Source of the DNA: Nitrospiraceae bacterium
Lineage (GTDB): Bacteria; Nitrospirota; UBA9217
Reading direction: 5' to 3'
NCBI GenBank assembly: GCA_003454665.1
Contig: DMKB01000058.1
Location: 1 to 23,621 of the forward strand
DNA length: 23,621 nt
In this document: positions 7,568 through 14,919 of the stretch, piece by piece
Layout of the letters: each line of letters begins with the position of its first letter
How positions within the stretch are numbered: position 1 is the stretch's first letter
The notes under the pieces: generated by a model
Seen by the model: the letters and a program-made list of their open reading frames with translations, nothing else
The model's database searches: none
Told to the model about the DNA's origin: nothing
Translations under genes and position numbers: made by a program

Positions 7568-7978
7568 ATGAAGCAGAAGAGATTGTTCGCCATTATCGGG
7601 ATGGTTGTTGTCATGAGTACGGCGTGTGCCGCTACAAAAAAGACCGGACCTCAAGAAATACCAAGAATGACGAAGGAAGAACTCAAAGCGAATCTTGATG
7701 GTGGTAGCATTGTGATCATAGATGTTCGCATTCCAAAAGACTATGACAACAGTGATAAAAAGATTCGAGGCGCTGTTCGTGAAAATCCCATGGATGTGAG
7801 ATACTGGACGGCGTATCCAAAGGATAAGACCATTGTTCTCTACTGTGCTTGACCTCGCGAGGAGACAAGTGTCCGTGTGGCACGAGAAATCAAGGAACTA
7901 GGATATAAAACGGTTTATGCTCTCAAGGGGGGATGGAACGAATGGCAGGCGTCAGGATATCCGATGGAAGAAAAGTAA
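7568..7978 (+). CDS. Rhodanese-like lipoprotein, probable selenoprotein (in-frame UGA at 7850-7852)
   Basis: Read with UGA as selenocysteine, this is a 136-residue rhodanese-domain protein. The N-terminus is a lipoprotein-type signal (hydrophobic residues 6-16, then STAC with Cys20), so it should be anchored outside the cytoplasm. The domain starts with MTKEELKANLDGGSIVIIDVR and reaches IVLYCA at residues 89-94. The UGA is residue 95, and the frame continues PREETSVRVAREIKELGYKT and GGWNEWQASGYP to a TAA. In rhodaneses the active-site loop is C-x4-[RT]-[ST]. Residue 95 followed by PREETS is exactly that loop, so the UGA replaces the catalytic, sulfur-carrying cysteine. A strong GGGGAGG site precedes ATG 7568. 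No frameshift is needed. The alternative is a nonsense mutation, but the conserved downstream half and the stem-loop at 7869-7883 argue against it. It could handle sulfur or selenium compounds, or donate electrons. Confidence 0.82.
7869..7883 (+). promoter_or_regulatory. Candidate bacterial SECIS stem-loop for the rhodanese UGA
   Basis: After the UGA there are 16 spacer bases, then GUGUC pairs with GGCAC (five pairs, one G-U) around the loop CGUGU. The apical loop starts 22 nt after the UGA and has G as its second base. As established for bacterial SECIS elements, SelB reads a hairpin close downstream of the UGA, within the coding sequence, with a G near the start of the loop. The stem is short, and an overlapping GGA/UCC pairing is possible, so only the general geometry is supported. 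Confidence 0.5.
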
Positions 7979-8104
7979 TATGGCGTAATTTTTTTCTCGA
8001 AAATCAATTTGCCTCATCGTAATGCTATTCAATTACCTGTGATGCTTATATGCTGAAAATAGGCACACAGGGGCATCCTTTGACACGACGGTAAGCGAGG
8101 GTTT

Positions 8105-8611
8105 ATGCGCATGAAGGCGTTCTTATCCATAACAGGAAGTATTACGCTCGTGTTTCTTTTCTCTTTCAATAGTCTCCTCCACGGGGCTGAGAAAAGGGCG
8201 CCGCCCTTCACGTTACACGATGTTGATGGGAATACCCGGAAGCTTTCGGATTTTGCGGGCAAAGTTGTTGTTATAGATTTTTGGGCGACATGGTGCCATG
8301 AGTGTAAGGATTCTTCGCCGGAATTGGAGAGGGTATACAGGAACTATAAAGACAGAGGTGTTATCCTTTTGGGAATCAGTCTTGATGAGGGGAGGAGCGC
8401 CGTCAAGAAGGTGAAAAAATTCAGCGATAATCTTAATCTAACGTATCCAATGCTCATGGGCGATAAAAAGACCGCTCGAGCGTACGCGATACGAGGAATC
8501 CCAGCGACCTATATCCTGGACAAGAATCACATTATCGTGAAGCAATACATGGGCGCCTTATTCGGACTGGGTGATATGATATCCTCGCAGATTGAGAAAC
8601 TTCTGGAATAG
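8105..8611 (+). CDS. Secreted TlpA-like thioredoxin-fold protein
   Basis: A 168-residue TlpA/ResA-type disulfide oxidoreductase acting outside the cytoplasm. Residues 1-27 form a signal peptide or membrane anchor (hydrophobic ITGSITLVFLFSF). The redox motif is WATWCHECKDSSPE (CxxC), and the cis-proline loop is GIPATYILD, both typical of the family. ResA/TlpA proteins keep cysteines reduced, often the heme-binding CxxCH motifs during cytochrome c maturation, which would suit a genome rich in multiheme cytochromes. ATG 8105 is given; ATG 8111, two codons later, is better spaced from the GCGAGGG site and is equally possible. It stands 126 bp after the selenocysteine rhodanese gene. Confidence 0.88.
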   Translation: MRMKAFLSITGSITLVFLFSFNSLLHGAEKRAPPFTLHDVDGNTRKLSDFAGKVVVIDFWATWCHECKDSSPELERVYRNYKDRGVILLGISLDEGRSAVKKVKKFSDNLNLTYPMLMGDKKTARAYAIRGIPATYILDKNHIIVKQYMGALFGLGDMISSQIEKLLE

Positions 8612-8685
8612 TTCCCGCAGGGCAGGGATTGAGAACTTCATGAATTGGAGAGTCGCGTTCCCCATAATGGATGGTCAGTGAACCA

Positions 8686-10140
8686 TCATATACGATCAAT
8701 CTCTCTCGTCACGCGATGTAGTACTTTCCAGCGCCTGTATCGCCTCTCCACGCCGGGGTTTTTTGCGGGGGCAAAGGTTTCGCCGGCGGAAACCAGTTTT
8801 TTTATGTCTTTCGCCGACCAGGTTCCCTGCTGCATGCCGGCAAGGAGCGCCGCGCCCATGGCCGAAACTTCCTTCTCCGGGCTTACGGTGATGCTCTTTA
8901 ACAAGATATCAGCCTGTACCTGAATGAGGTATTCGAGGGAGGAAAGCCCTCCGGATATTGAGAACGAACGGGGCTCGATTCCCGCTTCCCGGATCGCTTC
9001 GGCGATATCCTCCATGAAAAAGGTGATGTTTTCAACGGCTCCCCGCACGATATCAGCCGAGGTGCTTTCTGTGGTGAGGCCGTGCATGGCAGTGGAGATG
9101 CCGCTCTCCCAATGAGGGGCACCGGTGCCGTTGATCCCGAGAAAGGCAACGACGTCCGTCGCCGCCTTCCAACAAAGATCGTCGACCTCTGCGTAGTCCC
9201 CGAAGAGGTGGAGCCGGTTCCGGAGCCATTCCAGTGCGTCGCCCACGGCGTTTACGCTCCCTTCGAGCAGGTAGTATTGGTCAGCGTCCGTCGAGTACTG
9301 GATCGAGGCCATCAATCCCTTTGCCGGCGCCAGTTCGCTTCCCGTGTTTACCATGAGGAAACCACCGGTGCCATAATTGATCCCGCCATCGCCTTTTTCG
9401 AGCACCCCGAGCCCGGTCATTGCCGCTTGCTGATCTCCTGCGCATGCGAGAAGAGGCGCTTTTCCCGAGGGTATCTGCACGGGACCAAAGGCATGAACCG
9501 TCGGACGAATTGCCGGGAGACGGATGCCGGAAAGGCTAAAAATCTCCATGAGTTCTTTGTCCCACTCGAGGGAAAGGATGTTCAACAACTGGGTACGGGC
9601 CGCATTTGTGTGGTCGATGACGGCACGGGGATCGCCGGTGAGACGCTGAACCAAAAAGCTGCTGAGCGTCCCGAAGACCGTTGATTCCAGCTGTGCGGCG
9701 GGAATGTTTTCCTTGAGCCAGCGGAACTTGGAAGCGGAATAGTACGGCGTAAGCGGCAGCCCCGACAAATCGAAAATGCGGGCTTCGCGGGCTGAAAGCG
9801 TGTCGAGAAAATCGACCCCCCGGGTATCGCGCCAGCTGATGAGCGGCGAGAGGGGTTCGCCCGTCGATTCATTCCAGGCCAGGCAGGATGATCTCTGGCA
9901 GGACAGTCCGACTCCCAGGACGGCCTGGCCGGCAGACGAGATCGCCTGTGCCGATTCGTTCAGGACATCCGTAACCGAGGTCAGTATCTCGATGGGGTCC
10001 TGCTCTACCTGGAGCCCCTCCCGGTATGGCGGCCCGAGGTTTTTCCGCGTTGAGAAAACGACCTGCCCTTCGGTGCCGAGTACGAGCGCCTTGGTTGAAC
10101 TGCTCCCCTGGTCAATGCCGATGAAACAACCCTGTGTCAT
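8686..10140 (-). CDS. FGGY-family carbohydrate kinase, glycerol-kinase-like
   Basis: A 484-residue cytoplasmic sugar or polyol kinase. The N-terminal phosphate-binding motif is GIDQGSSSTKALV (residues 8-20). Glycerol-kinase-like segments follow: SWRDTRG, SGLPLTPYYSASKFRWLK and AGDQQAAMTGLG, then INYGTGGFLMVNTG. The C-terminal adenosine motif is SISGGLSSLEYLIQVQADIL. These resemble GlpK more than xylulose or ribulose kinases, but the glycerol-contacting residues differ (for example CQRSSCLAW where GlpK has NQRET), so the substrate is uncertain. The ATG at 10140 has a GGAGGGCGG site; upstream in-frame codons to 10194 lack one. It is convergent with the thioredoxin gene and has no evident functional partner here. 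Confidence 0.85.
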   Translation of the reverse strand: MTQGCFIGIDQGSSSTKALVLGTEGQVVFSTRKNLGPPYREGLQVEQDPIEILTSVTDVLNESAQAISSAGQAVLGVGLSCQRSSCLAWNESTGEPLSPLISWRDTRGVDFLDTLSAREARIFDLSGLPLTPYYSASKFRWLKENIPAAQLESTVFGTLSSFLVQRLTGDPRAVIDHTNAARTQLLNILSLEWDKELMEIFSLSGIRLPAIRPTVHAFGPVQIPSGKAPLLACAGDQQAAMTGLGVLEKGDGGINYGTGGFLMVNTGSELAPAKGLMASIQYSTDADQYYLLEGSVNAVGDALEWLRNRLHLFGDYAEVDDLCWKAATDVVAFLGINGTGAPHWESGISTAMHGLTTESTSADIVRGAVENITFFMEDIAEAIREAGIEPRSFSISGGLSSLEYLIQVQADILLKSITVSPEKEVSAMGAALLAGMQQGTWSAKDIKKLVSAGETFAPAKNPGVERRYRRWKVLHRVTREIDRI

Positions 10141-10165
10141 GAGAACCGCCCTCCGGATTTGAGTC

Positions 10166-10522
10166 GTATTGTCAAAAGTTTTGCCACAGAGCACACAGAG
10201 GACGCAGAGAACTGCTTGAAAAATAATACATTACAAACATCCTCTGTTCCCTCCCTCTCTGCGTATTCTTAAGAATCTCGTAATTACCCCGCGGCCGTAC
10301 CGCGCCTCGCGGGACTGCGGGGTGTCGCGTTATCATAAGTCACGCCAGGGCGTGACTGCCGGAGGGTCTCCACCTTTTAATAATCTTTGCGTGAAGAATT
10401 TAATGGTGATTCCCTATTTCTTAATGTATTCTTTTATCTGTTCTATTTTTCTGCTTCTCTCTGCTTTTCTCTGTGTGCTCTGTGGCTAACTGTCCTTTTT
10501 TTCATGGGGCTTTTGACAGTAC
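10166..10522. mobile_element. MITE-like element with 13-bp terminal inverted repeats
   Basis: The ends are GTATTGTCAAAAG (10166-10178) and, inverted at 10510-10522, GTACTGTCAAAAG, matching at 12 of 13 bases. Just inside them is a perfect 18-base inverted repeat, GCCACAGAGCACACAGAG at 10183-10200 and its complement at 10469-10486. The interior has no convincing gene. It contains a GTCACGCC..GGCGTGAC hairpin near 10340-10357. Size, terminal repeats and lack of coding capacity fit a miniature inverted-repeat element. No clear target-site duplication was found. It fills most of the gap between the kinase and the mla operon. Confidence 0.6.
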
Positions 10523-10591
10523 CATTTGAGTGTATAGCGTCTCTCCTTTGCTATTGCCATTGTATACGTTACGGCGGGGCTGGTCAAAGGA

Positions 10592-10644
10592 TTCTTTCAT
10601 CAAGCCACATGTTGGTTGAAAGATGAAGGGAAAAATGCTACTAT
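10592..10644 (+). promoter_or_regulatory. Sigma-70 promoter of the mla operon with an overlapping dyad
   Basis: A -35 box TTGAAA (10616-10621) and a -10 box TACTAT (10639-10644) are separated by 17 bases, the optimal spacing. This predicts a transcript start near 10651 and a leader of about 155 nt before mlaE. TCTTTCA (10593-10599) and TGAAAGA (10617-10623) form an inverted repeat whose right half covers the -35 box, a possible repressor site. No other gene or motif is evident between 10651 and 10806. Confidence 0.5.
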
Positions 10645-10806
10645 GATCGAACTTCTTCTCAGATCTGTTCCGGCGGTACTGTAATCCACACGTGGCGGGC
10701 CGGGATGCTGCATTGCCGCTAAATCCCGCACTTCCTGCTCACGTGCTCACCGTAACGTGCTGTCTTTTGATAAGCTGCTTGCACACGAATACGATATGGA
10801 TGCCCT

Positions 10807-11571
10807 ATGCGCGTACAGAAGGTATTGGCAGAGTTACAGGATTTCTATGTTCTTGCCGTGCGATCTCTCGTCGGGATCTTCCGGAAGCCCCTGTATGTTC
10901 GCGAGACGGTGGAGCAGATGGACTACGCCGGTGCGGGCTCGTTCGTCATTGTCTTTCTGGTTTCCCTTTTTATCGGCATGGCCCTGTCTCTCTCGATCTC
11001 CACCGAGCTTGCCACGATGGGATTGAAGATGTACACCGGCAAGATTGTGGGGATCGCGATAATCAGAGAGGTCGGCCCCGTCGCGATTGCCCTCAGTTTC
11101 GCGGGTCGGGTCGGCTCAGGAATGGCCTCGGAAATAGGCTCCATGGTGCTCGGCCATCAGGTGGACATGCTGCGGGTCTTCGGCATGGACGTGGTCAAAA
11201 AGCTCGTCACGCCGCGAGTCGTGAGCGCGACCCTTATGCTGCCACTTCTTACGGTCATCGGTGATGCAGCCGCTCTCTTCGGAGGATACTATATTTCGGT
11301 CTTCGTGAGCCACCAGAGCGGCTCCTTTTACTGGAGCCAACTTGCGGCGGTCATGAGTTTTAAGAATCTATTCATAGGCCTTGCGAAGCCTTTTCTGTTC
11401 GGCTATCTCATCGCCGTGATAAGCTGCTACATGGGCCTTGCCACGCGGGGAGGGGCCCGGGGATTACGGGAGGCGACGACAGCGGCGGTCGTGCTGTCGA
11501 CCATCATGATTCTTGTGGCGAACTTCATTCTTATACGTCTTCTTTTTCTTGTCCTGGGGATGGACGCATGA
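10807..11571 (+). CDS. mlaE: MlaE-family permease of a phospholipid/lipid ABC transporter
   Basis: A 254-residue inner-membrane protein of the MlaE/YrbE family, the permease of the system that moves phospholipids between the membranes of Gram-negative bacteria. Several hydrophobic segments are visible (about residues 46-64, 90-110, 150-172, 198-220 and 230-250). The family motif IREVGPVAIALSFAGRVGSGMASEIGSM lies near residues 87-114. There is no N-terminal STAS extension. The start is given as ATG 10807; the ribosome site is weak. Its UGA stop overlaps the ATG of the ATPase gene (ATGA), so the two are translationally coupled. Confidence 0.9.
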   Translation: MRVQKVLAELQDFYVLAVRSLVGIFRKPLYVRETVEQMDYAGAGSFVIVFLVSLFIGMALSLSISTELATMGLKMYTGKIVGIAIIREVGPVAIALSFAGRVGSGMASEIGSMVLGHQVDMLRVFGMDVVKKLVTPRVVSATLMLPLLTVIGDAAALFGGYYISVFVSHQSGSFYWSQLAAVMSFKNLFIGLAKPFLFGYLIAVISCYMGLATRGGARGLREATTAAVVLSTIMILVANFILIRLLFLVLGMDA

Positions 11572-12338
11572 TAGAACTCGAGAACATCAGCCTGGCGTAC
11601 AACAACCACCGCGTGCTGGATGGCGTCAGCTTTACCGCGCAGTTCTGGGAGCGGCTTGCGATCCTCGGCGGAAGCGGTGAAGGCAAGACCACGATTCTCA
11701 AGATCATCCTCGGCCTGATACGACCCGATGCGGGACGGGTCGTCGTCGACGGGCAGGACATCACGGGTCTGTCGGAATCCCAACTGCGGAGCGTCCGGAG
11801 AAAATTTACCATTGTGTTTCAGGAAGGGGCGCTCTTTGATTCAATGAACGTGAAGGAAAACGTCGCGTTCTGTCTTCGGGAGCAGGGGGGGTATTCCGAT
11901 GAAGAGATCGACAGGCAGGTGGAAACGCTCCTGAAACGGGTCGGCATCGAGCGGGCCATCGACCTGATGCCCGAAGAACTGAGCGGCGGCATGCAGCGCC
12001 GCGCCGCGATCGCGCGGTCCCTTGCGGCGTGCGAACCGCGGATGATGCTCTACGACGAGCCGACGACGGGGCTTGACCCGCTCACCGCAGAAAATATCTG
12101 CGGTCTCATCAATGACCTGTCATCGGGTGACCCGGGGGAACGGAAGGGGAACATCATCGTGACCCATGACGTCGTGACCGCTTCGAAAGTGGCCGACCGC
12201 TTTCTCTACCTGAAAGAAGGCAGGGTCATCTTTGACGATGATCTGCCGGCGCTGTTGAACACGGACGATCCGGAACTCAGGAAGTTTATCAATTCGCTTC
12301 TCTTGATCGGCAAGGAAGCATATCCCACCGGGGGGTGA
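11568..12338 (+). CDS. mlaF: MlaF-family ATPase of the lipid ABC transporter
   Basis: A 256-residue cytoplasmic ABC ATPase. The Walker A motif is GGSGEGKTT near residues 35-43, the Q-loop is VFQEGALFD, the ABC signature is LSGGMQRRAAIARSLA, Walker B is MMLYDEPTTGLDP and the switch histidine is in VTHDV. The FQEGALFDSMNV segment is typical of MlaF. It would energise lipid movement through MlaE. It overlaps mlaE by four bases at its start, and its UGA stop abuts the start of the MCE-domain gene. Confidence 0.93.
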   Translation: MIELENISLAYNNHRVLDGVSFTAQFWERLAILGGSGEGKTTILKIILGLIRPDAGRVVVDGQDITGLSESQLRSVRRKFTIVFQEGALFDSMNVKENVAFCLREQGGYSDEEIDRQVETLLKRVGIERAIDLMPEELSGGMQRRAAIARSLAACEPRMMLYDEPTTGLDPLTAENICGLINDLSSGDPGERKGNIIVTHDVVTASKVADRFLYLKEGRVIFDDDLPALLNTDDPELRKFINSLLLIGKEAYPTGG

Positions 12339-12343
12339 TTCAT

Positions 12344-13246
12344 ATGTATGATTACAGACAGCAGCTAACGTGGGCGAAATTGCGGGTAGGCGTTGTCGTC
12401 ACGGCAGCGCTCGCGGTCCTTTTTTTGGCGATCCTCTTTGCCGGTGATATTGCAAAAGTGTTTTCGCCCCGGATGTCTATCTACGCTGCATTCCAGGACG
12501 TAAAAGGCCTGCGCGCAGGCGCCCCGGTGTGGTTTTCCGGCGTACAGGTCGGCTCGGTCCGGTCCCTCGCATTCACCGCCGATGAGAAGATCATTGCCAC
12601 TCTCTCTATCGAGAGCGACGTCCTGCAATATCTCAGAAAAGACTCCCGGGCAAGCATACTCACCTTAGGGCTTCTCGGCGACAAGTATGTGGAGATCAGC
12701 GTGGGCTCACAAGGGGCCGGCGCCCTTCAGCCCGAAGATGTGATTGCGGGCGTGACGCGGCCTGAGATCGGCGAGGAGTTGTCGCAATTTGTGGACAGCG
12801 TCGAGCGCGGCACGCTCGGGAGGCTTCTGCAGGAAGACACGCTCTACCGTGATCTCGCGGCGTCGGCAAAGGACATCCGCCGCTTCGCGAGGTCCCTGAA
12901 GACATCGAACGGAACGCTCAAGAGAACGATCGAGGACCCGGCCGTCTATGAACGGTTTCTCAGTGCCTCAAAATCACTCGACACCTTCACCCGGAGGCTT
13001 TCTGAATCAAAGGGGACGGTGCACAAATTGATCGAGGATGAAAGCCTGTATAAGAACATGAACGCCGCGGCGGCAAAGCTGAATTCCGTCCTCGAGAAAA
13101 TCGACAAGGAAGAGGGGCCGATCGGGAGCATGGTCAGTGACGGGGAACTGAAAAAAGAATTGCGCGCGACGCTAAAGGGTTTGAACGCCCTCGTAAAAGA
13201 TATCAAGAAGGACCCCAAAAAATATTTTGAGTTCAGTGTGTTTTAA
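12344..13246 (+). CDS. mlaD: MlaD-family MCE-domain substrate-binding protein
   Basis: A 300-residue protein with one N-terminal membrane anchor (about residues 15-32) and an MCE domain (about residues 40-115, with GLRAGAPVWFSGVQVGSV and LGLLGDKYVEIS). Beyond it is a long alpha-helical region with repeated RLLQEDTLY / RTIEDPAVYER / KLIEDESLYKN units. MlaD forms hexameric rings that pass lipid between the periplasm and MlaE. ATG 12344 is favoured because GGGGGTGA (12331-12338) sits five bases before it; a GTG at 12335 is the alternative. The three repeated 'ED..LY' units suggest a coiled helical barrel. No mlaC or mlaB homologue follows. Confidence 0.88.
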   Translation: MYDYRQQLTWAKLRVGVVVTAALAVLFLAILFAGDIAKVFSPRMSIYAAFQDVKGLRAGAPVWFSGVQVGSVRSLAFTADEKIIATLSIESDVLQYLRKDSRASILTLGLLGDKYVEISVGSQGAGALQPEDVIAGVTRPEIGEELSQFVDSVERGTLGRLLQEDTLYRDLAASAKDIRRFARSLKTSNGTLKRTIEDPAVYERFLSASKSLDTFTRRLSESKGTVHKLIEDESLYKNMNAAAAKLNSVLEKIDKEEGPIGSMVSDGELKKELRATLKGLNALVKDIKKDPKKYFEFSVF

Positions 13247-13278
13247 TGCATCTACCGTGCCCCCCTGTGGCGGGGAAT

Positions 13279-13300
13279 GCTGAGCCGCCTGCGGCTCAGC
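13279..13300. terminator. GC-rich hairpin between convergent genes, possible bidirectional terminator
   Basis: GCTGAGCCGC and GCGGCTCAGC form a perfect ten-base inverted repeat separated by two bases. It lies between the ends of mlaD (+) and the multiheme cytochrome gene (-). There is no run of T on either side, so it may simply protect or separate the transcripts rather than act as an intrinsic terminator. Confidence 0.4.
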
Positions 13301-13312
13301 CCCCCGGGACCG

Positions 13313-14482
13313 TTAGAACGTCAGTTTCTTTACTATTCGGTGCACGTTGAGGGTGACTGTCTTCGCCGGCTTATAGGTCACCTTCACTTCAACCTCCGCG
13401 CTCTTCGTCCCTTTCGGCAGTTCCGTTATGAACCGTTCGGTCGTGGTTTTGCGCGGGGGAAGCGTGAGGTCGAGGATTTCCTTTATCTGCCATGCTCCCA
13501 TCCGATGTTCACCGTCAAGATCGAGCCCGATCTCCCAGTACTCTTTTCTTCCCATGGCTATGACTTTTCCTTTATTCGTCTTCGCGGTCACTTCCAGGAC
13601 CACTTTTGCCGACCAGAGTCAGCCGTCGGGGATCCGGTGCCCTGCCTTGTTCGTCAGGCCGATGTCTACGATGGCCGTCGGTATCCATTTGCCGGGATGG
13701 AGCTTGATGCCCATTGCCTGGACATCGAGACCGATCCCTTCTTTCACGATACCGACCTGATAGGCGCCGGGGAAGGTATGCCCTCGTTTTTTCTTCCCCA
13801 TATGACAGGCCTGGCATGTTTCGGTGCCGCCATTGCCGCGGTATGCATCCTGGTAGCTTCCGTAGAGCGTGTTGCATCCGATGGTGTCTCCGTCAGGCGG
13901 CGTGTAGATTCCATGGCACTGGCCGCAGAATACGGACCGTGAGATCTCTGTGGTCTTTTCTGTCTTATGAGCGCTGGATTTTCCACCCTTCGGACCGTAG
14001 AATACGCCTGGCCGGGGATCGCCTCTCACGTTCTTTGCAACCTTGATCATGGTATTGTGGCAGATGATACAGTTGACGTTCAGCTTTGCAAGCTTTTTCT
14101 TTGCCGCGTTCTTCTTTGATCTGCTCTTTGCATCTTTCGCGGTTATGATGAGGCTGGCGATTTCCTTGGCGAGCGACTCTGAGGCGTCCTTGATCTGTGG
14201 TGCGTGGCAGCCCATGCACCGCAACAGGTGCTCCTTGCTCATAGGTTCATCATATTCCTTTCCGACGCCCACGACGATGAAGTTACGTATGCCGCCGAGG
14301 GAATGGACAACTGACTGCGAATGGTAGGATGCTTCCCATTCCTTGTGTACGGTACCGTGGCATGACTTGCACTTGTCTACGGAGTACGCCTTGGTAAGCT
14401 CATCGAGCGTTTTGTATTCCCCCTGTGCCGTGAGCGGCAGTGCAAGGAGAAAGACGACGCATATCCATCGAAACGGTTTCAT
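13313..14482 (-). CDS. Five-heme c-type cytochrome, probable selenoprotein (in-frame UGA at 13619-13621)
   Basis: Read through the UGA, this is a 389-residue exported cytochrome. The start ATG 14482 has a strong AGGAGGT site, and residues 1-21 are a signal peptide ending TAQG. Five CxxCH heme sites lie at residues 38, 89, 138, 186 and 223. A C-terminal beta-rich domain follows, beginning ILTNKAGHRIPDG-like at about 275-287. Residue 288 is the UGA, and the same frame continues LWSAKVVLEVTAKTNKGKVI for 101 residues to TAA. The equivalent GHKLPTG segment in the larger cytochrome at 21724 is followed by Tyr, then a similar beta strand, which shows the two halves belong to one protein. As I recall, Geobacter sulfurreducens has a comparable split cytochrome (ExtK/ExtL) in a cluster with a rhodanese-like lipoprotein. 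Function: extracytoplasmic electron transfer; the partner is unknown. Confidence 0.82.
13584..13603 (-). promoter_or_regulatory. Candidate bacterial SECIS stem-loop for the cytochrome UGA
   Basis: Fifteen bases after the UGA (minus strand), GUGGUC pairs with GACCGC (six pairs, one G-U) around the loop CUGGAAGU. The apical loop begins 22 nt after the UGA, the same distance as in the rhodanese gene. G is the third loop base, slightly later than the usual first or second position. The pairing is in coding sequence, as expected in bacteria. Confidence 0.5.
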
Positions 14483-14644
14483 GGCTACCTCCTGTTCAGT
14501 GAGTGTTGATGCAGATCGACCTTTTGATTGGTTCATATGTCGAAGGGCAGGTGTCCCGCCCCCTTCCCGACTACGCATGAATAATTGTTTCAGAATTTCA
14601 AAACTGAAGGATTACAGAGATACTTTCTCTAGACTACTAACTAA

Positions 14645-14673
14645 AGTATAGCGAAGGAAAGGGAGACATGCAA
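14645..14673 (-). promoter_or_regulatory. Sigma-70 promoter for the five-heme cytochrome
   Basis: On the minus strand, TTGCAT (14673-14668) is followed after 17 bases by TATACT (14650-14645). This predicts a start near 14638 and a leader of about 155 nt before the ATG at 14482. Confidence 0.5.
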
Positions 14674-14919
14674 GAAGATCGAAAGCATTATTGCTTCCTA
14701 CCATAGTTTCAAGTTTAAGAGTAATGCAGATAGGGGATTTGGCATACCGGTGCACGGGTATACAATGTTGGGAGAAAGCCGACGTGCTGCAAAAACACTA
14801 CGTATTCCCCGCCGTGCGGAGAGGCTGTACACGAGGCAGGAGCGAGGCGAGAACGAGCAACGAATACAGAAGCGGGCAAGGAAGCGCAGCGAGAAAAAGA
14901 ACAACCGCCCTTATGGAGC
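14674..14919. other. Non-coding gap, nothing recognised
   Basis: This stretch lies between the cytochrome promoter and the end of the transglycosylase gene. It is purine-rich on the + strand around 14830-14910. I see no gene with a ribosome site, no clear hairpin and no repeat. Confidence 0.5.

Noticed and set aside
7850..7852. Treating the rhodanese UGA as a pseudogene mutation or a general UGA reassignment
   Set aside because: The downstream half is intact and conserved in the same frame, the UGA is at the catalytic position, and UGA is an ordinary stop in genes ending at 3892, 4508, 11571, 12338 and 17934. A nonsense mutation cannot be fully excluded without the genome.
10692..11264. A 190-codon frame overlapping mlaE
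   Set aside because: It is an out-of-frame shadow; the mlaE frame carries the family motifs and membrane segments.
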